Part shown: positions 6,337-11,144 of the stretch, piece after piece | How positions within the stretch are numbered: position 1 is the stretch's first letter | Layout: every line of letters starts with the position of its first letter | Source of the DNA: FEN-727 sp036508635 | Lineage (GTDB): Bacteria > Actinomycetota > Geothermincolia > Fen-727 > Anoxymicrobiaceae | Direction of reading: 5' to 3' | DNA length: 11,144 bases | NCBI GenBank assembly: GCA_036508635.1 | Contig: DATCGY010000053.1 | Span: 1 to 11,144, forward strand | The notes under the pieces: model-generated | Databases searched by the model: none | Told to the model about the DNA's origin: nothing | The model's input: the letters and a program-made list of their open reading frames with translations, nothing else | Translations under genes and position numbers: made by a program

Positions 6337-6717
6337 TCAGGGCTGGTCCGCCTCGTAGACCACGTGGTCCTCGCAGATCCAGGCGCACGAGTTTGCGAAG
6401 TCTATGAAGTTAGCCTCATCGTCCAGCATCTCCAGGTTGGCTTCGAACCCCGCGTCGCCGCTGAGCGCGTCGATCATCTCGTCAACGTTCGACCACCACA
6501 GCTCCCCCGCCCCGTCGAAGCGTTCGCCCAGGCTTCGCGACCGCATGAGCATCTCATTAAACGGCACGTCCAGTGTCCATGTCTGGACGTATTTTTTCAG
6601 TCCGAGTGCGGGCGCCAGGCGGGAAGCCACGGGCGTGTGCTTCTCGCGCCAGTAGGTTTCGAACTCTTCCTGGCTGATGCCGGGCAGGCGCCTCATACAG
6701 TAGAGCATCTTTATCAC
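6337..6717 (-). CDS. EthD-domain (dimeric alpha+beta barrel) protein
   Basis: A 126-aa protein beginning VIKMLYCMRRLPGISQEEF, then YWREKHTPVASRLAPALGLKKYVQ. The pattern of a short first strand, RxxGxSxEEFxxYWxxxHxP and a buried hydrophobic second helix is characteristic of EthD-like ferredoxin-fold proteins, which act as small oxygenases, isomerases or accessory proteins in degradation pathways. The substrate cannot be read. The start is taken as GTG at 6717 because AAGGGAG lies exactly 7 nt upstream; an earlier in-frame GTG at 6741 would add eight charged residues before the domain and has no ribosome-binding site. It is 37 bp downstream of the frame-disrupted gene and most likely co-transcribed with it. 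Confidence 0.85.
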   Translation of the reverse strand: MIKMLYCMRRLPGISQEEFETYWREKHTPVASRLAPALGLKKYVQTWTLDVPFNEMLMRSRSLGERFDGAGELWWSNVDEMIDALSGDAGFEANLEMLDDEANFIDFANSCAWICEDHVVYEADQP

Positions 6718-6724
6718 TGGTCGT

Positions 6725-6731
6725 CTCCCTT
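6725..6731 (-). promoter_or_regulatory. Ribosome-binding site that fixes the EthD-gene start
   Basis: AAGGGAG on the minus strand, 7 nt before GTG 6717. It lies inside the longer open frame, which argues against initiation at GTG 6741. Confidence 0.7.
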
Positions 6732-6754
6732 CTTCTGGCACTGATAGTTGCTGG

Positions 6755-7212
6755 CTACTCCTGTTTAAGGCCCCCGACGAAGAGGTCCGTCGGGTGTGTC
6801 ATGTAGAAGACCGCGGGGCCGACAGGGGGAAACGGGTTTATGACACGCGCGAACGTCACCCACGGCGTTCCGTCGGGACCGAAGGACAGGCCTATGCCTT
6901 CCCCCGCTCCATCGGATATCCTCACGCGGGGAAAGAGCGGTTCGGCGGGGTCGTTCACTGTCGCGCTCCAGAACGCCGGGTCGGGCGCGAGCGCGTCGAA
7001 CGTCTCGCAGATGTAGCCGTCGTAAGGCCTGAGATCGGGGGTGTAGTTGGCTTTGCCATATGCACCGAAACGCTGTTGGCTCCCGTAGCAACATCGCGTG
7101 ACCGGGCGACCCCACCCGCCGGGCGCCTGTCGGATTCGGGTGACACCTTTGATGGAGTGCTCCCACGTTGTGCCGCTACGTACGGTGAGGCAGTTCGCTG
7201 TTCCATGACCAT
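6755..7212 (-). pseudogene. Unrecognised gene with disrupted 5' reading frame
   Basis: A convincing coding frame ends at the TAG at 6755-6757. Its protein contains RFGAYGKANYTPDLRPYDG, GYICETFDALAPDPAFW and a C-terminus SFGPDGTPWVTFARVIN followed by PPVGPAVFYMTHPTDLFVGG. The frame stays open back to a TAA at 7262-7264, yet has no ATG, GTG or TTG upstream of GTG 6958. A well-formed start (ATG 7212, preceded by AGGGGGG with a 6-nt spacer) sits in a different frame, which runs into a stop at 6955. The 458 bp from ATG 7212 to the stop is one short of a multiple of three, as expected for a single-base loss near the 5' end. Codon third positions look better in the body frame than in the ATG frame. 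I do not recognise the family. It may be a real mutation, a sequencing error or a recoded gene. Confidence 0.6.
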
Positions 7213-7218
7213 CCCAAA

Positions 7219-7225
7219 CCCCCCT
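7219..7225 (-). promoter_or_regulatory. Ribosome-binding site before ATG 7212
   Basis: AGGGGGG on the minus strand, separated by TTTGGG (6 nt) from ATG 7212. It supports 7212 as the original initiation point although the following frame is broken. Confidence 0.6.
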
Positions 7226-7250
7226 GATCCAGACCCGTGCGTGGAACAGA

Positions 7251-7280
7251 ATTCTATGTCCTTACTGACTGAGCGGTCAA
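7251..7280 (-). promoter_or_regulatory. Sigma70-type promoter of the frame-disrupted gene and EthD gene
   Basis: On the minus strand -35 TTGACC (7275-7280), 18-nt spacer, -10 TAGAAT (7251-7256). Predicted start of transcription is about 7244, roughly 32 nt before ATG 7212. The -35 is overlapped by the palindrome at 7266-7279. It starts about 35 bp downstream of the lipoprotein-gene stop. Confidence 0.65.
7266..7279. promoter_or_regulatory. Candidate TetR-type operator overlapping -35
   Basis: The 14-bp near-palindrome TGACTGAGCGGTCA has arms TGAC/GTCA plus a matching inner G/C pair, 10 of 14 positions symmetric. TetR-family operators frequently have TGAC...GTCA arms of this kind. It covers most of the -35 hexamer, where binding would block RNA polymerase. 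No regulator gene is present in the window, so the factor is unknown. Confidence 0.45.
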
Positions 7281-7315
7281 TATCTTGGCGCGTAATAGTT
7301 CGAGAAGTGACCTTG

Positions 7316-8476
7316 TCAGTTCATGGTGGCGGGGATGGAGGCGGAAACCAGTTCTATCCAGGTCGTGCCCGGTTTGAACTTGATGGCATTTCCGTTGCTG
7401 TCGGTGTAATGGGTGTGTGAGTTGCGCGCGCTCTTGGCCCAGTCACCATCGATGAGGCGCCCGCGGACAAAGACCTGAGCTTTCCCATAGCCTACGACGC
7501 CGAGGTCGGGAGACTGGGCGCCGTTGACGTCCACGATGCCGGATGCGGTCTCGGTCACATACTGCACTATGACGTTATCCGCGGCGAGTTGCGTGCCGGT
7601 GGTACGGTCGACGTGTGGTATATCGGCGACGAAGCGCATGAACCTGCCCGAGTTGGGATCGTACGAGTAACGGACCCTACAGGCTCCCCGATAAGGAATG
7701 TACACGTTGTTTATCACGGTAAGTTGGGGCTTAAACGTGGGTGACGGCTTTGACTGGTTTGCGATGTCGCGCCTGATCTCCTGCGCGCGCTCGTTCTCCA
7801 TCGTTGTCTGCTCCTCGTCGGTGAGGAAAACGAATGGTTGGGCCACTTGCCCGTGGTACGGGAACGCCTGGTTGCCGGCGGTACGCAGGCGGTCGGTTGA
7901 TGTGTAGAGGTTATGCGGAGCCCGGCGGTCGCTCGCTCGCCAGTACGCTCCAGGCCACGCCATCTGGTCAAGGTCGGGTACTCCGGCCTGCTTTATCATC
8001 GCGAGGATCGGAGCGCCACCTCCGCAATGACAGAACAGGGCATCGTACGGGAACACAAGGTCTATGTCCGCGAGCCTTGCGCTGCGGACCGGGCCTATTG
8101 TTGCGACATCGCGGCAGAGGTAGATCGCCATGAACCGGGTTATGCCCCCCTCGGTGACTTCCTCGTACACTACGTCCGCTTTATCGAGTCCGGACTGCGG
8201 GCGGCCCGAAGGGTCGTTTTCAACCTTTACGGCCACCGGCCTTCGATCGATCGCGGGCAATCCCGATGCTGGAAGGCCACACAGCGGGCAGGTGAGAGGT
8301 TTTTCCTCCTCGACAGCTACTTTTTTCTTGGCCACTGCCTTCTTGGTGGCGCCGAACCAGGAACAGCCCGGCAACAGCATGGCGAAAACGAGTAACGCCA
8401 TCAGCGCTGCGAGGAGCGGGATTCGGTGTCGTCGGAAGCCGGGCCAGATGGTGTTTTGCGAAACTTCTTTGTCCAT
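7316..8476 (-). CDS. YerB-like lipoprotein (DUF3048 family)
   Basis: A 386-aa secreted lipoprotein. The N-terminus has basic residues RRHR (15-18), a hydrophobic core LLAALMALLVFAM (21-33) and lipobox LLPGC (34-38), so Cys38 should be lipid-modified and the protein anchored outside the cytoplasmic membrane. A Lys-rich linker (45-52) follows. The family signature then reads RPVAVKVENDPSGRPQSGL, KADVVYEEVTEGGITRFM (99-116) and IGPVRSARLADID, and later PHNLYTST (188-195). DUF3048 proteins have no established reaction. CPLCG (63-67), where relatives often read PLTG, adds a CxxC pair of unknown meaning. ATG 8476 is preferred to TTG 8527 because it gives a standard signal peptide; it has no Shine-Dalgarno sequence. 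It stands alone: htpX ends 200 bp upstream. Confidence 0.9.
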   Translation of the reverse strand: MDKEVSQNTIWPGFRRHRIPLLAALMALLVFAMLLPGCSWFGATKKAVAKKKVAVEEEKPLTCPLCGLPASGLPAIDRRPVAVKVENDPSGRPQSGLDKADVVYEEVTEGGITRFMAIYLCRDVATIGPVRSARLADIDLVFPYDALFCHCGGGAPILAMIKQAGVPDLDQMAWPGAYWRASDRRAPHNLYTSTDRLRTAGNQAFPYHGQVAQPFVFLTDEEQTTMENERAQEIRRDIANQSKPSPTFKPQLTVINNVYIPYRGACRVRYSYDPNSGRFMRFVADIPHVDRTTGTQLAADNVIVQYVTETASGIVDVNGAQSPDLGVVGYGKAQVFVRGRLIDGDWAKSARNSHTHYTDSNGNAIKFKPGTTWIELVSASIPATMN

Positions 8477-8483
8477 TTTCCAT

Positions 8484-8489
8484 ATTGTA
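8484..8489 (-). promoter_or_regulatory. Possible -10 box for a leaderless lipoprotein mRNA
   Basis: TACAAT on the minus strand lies 7 nt before ATG 8476, so transcription could begin at or next to the start codon. This would explain the missing ribosome-binding site; leaderless mRNAs are common in Actinobacteriota. No good -35 is visible 16-18 nt upstream, which keeps the call weak. Confidence 0.3.
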
Positions 8490-8604
8490 ACGGAAATAGC
8501 ATGGCGTAGGAGACCCGCGCCTGGCAAATATTTAACTATGCGAATAACCCATTCGGGGGATGCCCTCCACTTCGAGGGCTACCCCGTCTTGATGTCTCTA
8601 CACG

Positions 8605-8636
8605 CTTGAGCCGGGCTTCAACAGACCCGGCTCAAG
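8605..8636. repeat. GAGCCGGGT-family palindrome after htpX
   Basis: CTTGAGCCGGG (8605-8615) and CCCGGCTCAAG (8626-8636) form a perfect 11-bp stem with a 10-nt loop. On the minus strand it contains GAGCCGGGTCT, the same 11-mer found at 882 and 2903. It starts 40 nt after the htpX stop. No T-run follows on the minus strand; it could still end or stabilise the lemA-htpX transcript. Confidence 0.75.
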
Positions 8637-8665
8637 ACTTGAAAACGCATGAGGTGTCTGACCCC
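8637..8665 (+). repeat. Left copy of an imperfect inverted repeat flanking lemA-htpX
   Basis: ACTTGAAAA (8637-8645) and TCTGACCCC (8657-8665) recur in the same order on the minus strand at 10498-10477, with spacers of 11 and 4 nt. The pair brackets htpX and lemA. GGGGTCAGA-type sequences are, to my recollection, common in intergenic repeats of bacteria with REP-associated transposases; that link is not shown by this window. Confidence 0.4.
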
Positions 8666-8676
8666 CGCTTGCGCGA

Positions 8677-9657
8677 TTACTGGGCAGGGATGGGACCGGG
8701 TTGTACTTCCTGGAAGTTGCCGGTCATCTGGTCGAGCCTGCGGATGCGGTCCTCGATGGGGGGATGGGTATCGAACAGACCGTTGAGCCTGCTTCCCCGC
8801 TTCTCCTTATCCCTGTTCAGCGGCTGTGCGATATACATGTGCGCCGTGGCTTTGTTAGCCCTGCGTAGCTGGTGCGTGTCGCCACCGATCTTCTGCAGGG
8901 CGCTCGCCAATCCAGGCGGATATCGCGTCAGCAATGCCCCGTTGGCGTCAGCGAGGTACTCGCGGCGGCGGCCGATAGCCAGCTGGATGAGCATGGCGAT
9001 TATCGGCGCCAGGATTGCGAACACGATCGCCACTATCATCATGATCATGCCCGCCTCTCCGTTCCCGCCGGAGTCGTGGTCGCCGAACCAGAACGTCCTT
9101 AGGAATATGTCTGAGAGCATTATGACCGTACCCACCAGGACTATTGTCATGGTCTGCAGGAGGATGTCGTAGTTCTTGATGTGGGACATCTCGTGGCCGA
9201 CAACGCCCTCGAGCTCCTGGTCGTTCATCATGGTGAGCAGGCCCGTCGTCGCGGCTATCGCGGAGTGCTCCGGGTTCCTGCCCGTCGCAAATGCGTTCGG
9301 CGCTGGATCGTAGATGATGTACGGTACCGGTTTCGGCACCCCGGCGGCAATCGCAAGACCCTCAACCGTATTATCGAACCTCATGGCGATATGCCGCCAG
9401 CTGGGATCGTTCATGTACGCTTCAAGTGGCTTCGCTCCGGATATCGAAAGTGCGACCGTGTCACTGCGATAGTAAGAGAAGACGTTCATCAAGATCGCAA
9501 TGGCAAACGCAATACCGAGCCCGATCAGGGCATACTGCGGGTGGGACGTGCCGCCCAGGGCCAGCCCGATGATGTAGCCAAGAGCCACCACGAAGGCGAA
9601 GAAGAAAGCCATCATCAGACCCGACTTCCACTTGTTCGCGCTTATCTGTTCGTACAA
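8677..9657 (-). CDS. htpX: HtpX, membrane zinc metalloprotease (M48B)
   Basis: Integral-membrane protease that degrades misfolded or damaged membrane proteins. The 326-aa protein has transmembrane segments at about 14-35 and 42-61, and two more at about 167-188 and 203-228. The catalytic zinc motif is HEMSH (H155, E156, H159), with the third ligand Glu233 in RREYLADANGA. DPAPNAFATGRNPEHSAIA (117-135) and the C-terminal FDTHPPIEDRIRRL (295-308) are hallmarks of the family. The start is TTG at 9657, supported by GGAGGT at 9666-9671 on the minus strand, a near-perfect ribosome-binding site; no ATG is available before the first membrane segment. It lies 98 bp downstream of lemA, a pairing seen in many bacteria. 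Confidence 0.97.
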   Translation of the reverse strand: MYEQISANKWKSGLMMAFFFAFVVALGYIIGLALGGTSHPQYALIGLGIAFAIAILMNVFSYYRSDTVALSISGAKPLEAYMNDPSWRHIAMRFDNTVEGLAIAAGVPKPVPYIIYDPAPNAFATGRNPEHSAIAATTGLLTMMNDQELEGVVGHEMSHIKNYDILLQTMTIVLVGTVIMLSDIFLRTFWFGDHDSGGNGEAGMIMMIVAIVFAILAPIIAMLIQLAIGRRREYLADANGALLTRYPPGLASALQKIGGDTHQLRRANKATAHMYIAQPLNRDKEKRGSRLNGLFDTHPPIEDRIRRLDQMTGNFQEVQPGPIPAQ

Positions 9658-9755
9658 ATCAAACTACCTCCGATCGCGCGGGGACACTCTCGCCGTCCAT
9701 CGCACGACAGATCGTTAGTTGAAACTCGCCCGGCTTGCTCGTCGCTCGAAAGAAC

Positions 9756-10319
9756 CTAGGTGAATGACACCTTGGGGACTTCGCGGGCCGCGGGCGTCTC
9801 GGGCTCGAAGTACTCGCGCTGCTCCTTGAAGTTGAACATCCCCGCGATGATATTTGCGGGGAACTTCTGGCGAGCGATGTCGTACGCCATCACGGAGTCG
9901 TTATAGAACTGCCGCGCGTAGGCGATCTTGTTCTCGGTCCCCGAGAGCTCTTCCTGCAGAGCGAGGAAGTTCTGGTTGGCCTTGAGATCGGGGTACGCCT
10001 CGGCAACCGCGAACAGGGACTTGAGAGCCTGGCTGAGCATGCCTTCAGCCTGCGCACTCTCACCAACGCTCTTGGCGTTCATGATCGCGGAACGCGCCTG
10101 TGTCACGGCCTCGAAAGTGCCACGCTCATGCGCCGCGTATCCCTTTACCGTCTCTACGAGATTCGGGATCAGGTCAGCACGCCTGTTCAACTGTACGTCT
10201 ATCTGGTGCCAGGCGTTGTCAACGCGGTTCCTGTACCTCACCAGCCTGTTGAACAGAGCTACCAAGAACCCAATGAACAATAAAACCACCACTACGATTG
10301 CCACAATGACCCAGACCAT
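9756..10319 (-). CDS. lemA: LemA family membrane protein
   Basis: A 187-aa LemA-family protein: one N-terminal membrane helix (VIVAIVVVVLLFIGFLVALF, 4-23), then a helical-bundle domain beginning NRLVRYRNRVDNAWHQIDVQ. LNRRADLIPNLVETVKGYA (44-62) and the E(x)TENKIAYARQFYNDSV-type motif (126-143) are diagnostic. The biochemical role is not settled; it often neighbours htpX and is thought to act in envelope homeostasis. ATG 10319 is preceded by AAGGAGG with a 6-nt spacer. A strong extended -10 promoter lies upstream at 10354-10362, so lemA heads the lemA-htpX operon. Confidence 0.96.
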   Translation of the reverse strand: MVWVIVAIVVVVLLFIGFLVALFNRLVRYRNRVDNAWHQIDVQLNRRADLIPNLVETVKGYAAHERGTFEAVTQARSAIMNAKSVGESAQAEGMLSQALKSLFAVAEAYPDLKANQNFLALQEELSGTENKIAYARQFYNDSVMAYDIARQKFPANIIAGMFNFKEQREYFEPETPAAREVPKVSFT

Positions 10320-10353
10320 AGATGTCCTCCTTTTTTATCCGGGCGATTCACAT

Positions 10354-10362
10354 ATTATAGCA
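10354..10362 (-). promoter_or_regulatory. Extended -10 promoter for lemA-htpX
   Basis: TGCTATAAT on the minus strand combines a consensus TATAAT (10354-10359) with the TGn extension (10360-10362). A good -35 is not visible at 16-18 nt upstream, which is usual for extended -10 promoters. The predicted transcript start near 10347 leaves about 28 nt of leader containing AAGGAGG (10326-10332). Confidence 0.75.
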
Positions 10363-10465
10363 AGTTCGTTCCTCTTTATATGGCGAAAATCAACCGACAG
10401 TGCCGACTTCGGTTTCCATCGACCTCAGTAAAACAAGCCTTGAGTCAATAACCCCATTTCCACCC

Positions 10466-10498
10466 CTTGAAAATCTGGGGTCAGATCTTTTTTCAAGT
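10466..10498. repeat. Hairpin and right copy of the inverted repeat flanking lemA-htpX
   Basis: CTTGAAAATCTG (10466-10477) pairs with CAGAT...TTTTCAAG (10482-10497) around loop GGGT, with a 4-nt bulge. Read on the minus strand it contains ACTTGAAAA and TCTGACCCC, the blocks also present at 8637-8665 on the plus strand. It lies just after the stop of the LysE-type gene, so it could also act as a 3'-end hairpin, but no T-run follows on the minus strand. On the plus strand a T-run falls inside the right arm. The rest of 10320-10512 holds only the lemA promoter and ribosome-binding site. Confidence 0.5.
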
Positions 10499-10512
10499 CC
10501 TTGGTGTGTACT

Positions 10513-11144
10513 TCAAGCCTTCAGGAGGGTGAGGATGCAGTTGGTGATGAAGAGGAGGGCGAAGCCGATGACCATGAGGGAGCAGATGTACAGGACGACG
10601 TGGTAGACGCGGTCGCTGATACGGCCACGACCGCGTGAGACGAAAAAGCTGACGATCGAATACCAGATGAGGTCGGCCATCTCGTGACCGACAAAGAAGA
10701 ACGCCAGCCCTACTACGCCGTGCTGCAGAGATATCATTATGTACTTGGCTCCGATGGTCGCCCACCAGATGATCCAGCCGGGATTGCTGATGCTGGTCCA
10801 TACGCCCGCGACGACGGGGCCCCATCCGACCTCGGACTTGGCCGTGAGATCGATGGTGATTCCCTGTCTGACCTCGAGGAAGATACGAACGCCCAGCCAA
10901 GCGAGGAACACTCCTCCAACGATGCCGATTATCCCCTGCGCCATGTGGTTCTTTATCAGGCTATTGAGACCGAGGCTGAAGAGTACCATCAGCACGAATT
11001 CGGGTATCGCGTGCCCCAGTACTATCAGCGGCCCGGCCCAGAACCCTTTCTTGTAAGATTCCGCGATGGTCACCGAGAGCATGGGGCCCGGCATCAGCGC
11101 TCCGGAAAAACCTATACCCATCGAGGAGAAGAAGATGCCTATAA
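10513..11144 (-). CDS. LysE/RhtB-family exporter (5' end outside window)
   Basis: Membrane transporter of the LysE superfamily, whose members export amino acids or other small metabolites. The frame is open to the window edge. Counting from Met at 11121, the first helix holds GFSGALMPGPMLSVTIAES (4-22), the usual family signature. Hydrophobic segments follow at about 30-52, 62-82 and 101-133, with SISNPGWIIWW (110-120) matching the NP motif of the family, then 136-160 and 173-200. Seven in-frame residues precede that Met within the window (IGIFFSS), so the true start is probably a few codons outside. Substrate cannot be assigned. It ends 194 bp before lemA, which has its own promoter. Confidence 0.9.
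   Translation of the reverse strand, partial: IGIFFSSMGIGFSGALMPGPMLSVTIAESYKKGFWAGPLIVLGHAIPEFVLMVLFSLGLNSLIKNHMAQGIIGIVGGVFLAWLGVRIFLEVRQGITIDLTAKSEVGWGPVVAGVWTSISNPGWIIWWATIGAKYIMISLQHGVVGLAFFFVGHEMADLIWYSIVSFFVSRGRGRISDRVYHVVLYICSLMVIGFALLFITNCILTLLKA

Noticed and set aside
6765..7166. 133-codon minus-strand frame overlapping the frame-disrupted gene
   Set aside because: Arg-rich shadow; the neighbouring frame ending at 6755 has much more protein-like composition.
1..11144. CRISPR arrays, toxin-antitoxin, restriction or phage genes
   Set aside because: No regularly spaced direct repeats and no open frame with features of such systems were seen on either strand.

Overview
The window carries high-GC bacterial DNA and every intact gene lies on the minus strand. 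The gene order pdxS-pdxT-yebC-ruvC-ruvA-ruvB, the many GTG/TTG starts (6 of the 11 genes whose starts are visible) and the GC-rich third codon positions are typical of Actinobacteriota. The YerB-type lipoprotein and the corrinoid-methyltransferase-like UroD homologue point to a deep-branching, possibly anaerobic lineage rather than a model actinomycete. This placement is inferred from layout and style only.

Right to left, in the direction of transcription: the window opens with a LysE-type exporter cut by the window edge (10513-11144). Next comes lemA-htpX (10319-8677), a membrane-quality-control pair with a strong extended -10 promoter. A YerB-like lipoprotein gene (8476-7316) follows. Then comes a small transcription unit (about 7280-6337) with a well-formed promoter overlapped by a TetR-style palindrome. 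Its first gene appears frame-disrupted near its 5' end, and its second encodes an EthD-fold protein. A UroD/MtaA-family gene (6027-4870) has its own promoter and a roughly 160-nt leader. A 5'-truncated remnant of an FAD-dependent oxidoreductase gene (4549-4860) is the only plus-strand coding trace. Last is the vitamin B6 and Holliday-junction cluster pdxS-pdxT-yebC-ruvC-ruvA-ruvB (4484 to beyond position 1).

PdxS and PdxT form PLP synthase. YebC is a translation or regulatory factor usually found beside ruv genes. RuvC is the resolvase and RuvAB the branch-migration motor. Genes in this cluster overlap by 11 bp (pdxS/pdxT) and 4 bp (yebC/ruvC) or are 7 bp apart (ruvC/ruvA). Two larger gaps, pdxT/yebC and ruvA/ruvB, each hold a GC-rich palindrome.

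The least ordinary structure is a small recurring palindromic element built on GAGCCGGGT(CT). It occurs in four intergenic gaps, each time 34-75 bp after a stop codon, and between ruvA and ruvB it is elaborated into a three-way-junction fold. Other points of interest are the frame-disrupted operator-controlled gene, imperfect inverted repeats flanking lemA-htpX, and sequence variants in RuvB and the UroD homologue. I saw no CRISPR array, tRNA, rRNA, transposase or integrase, and nothing that amounts to a complete undescribed defence or mobile system.
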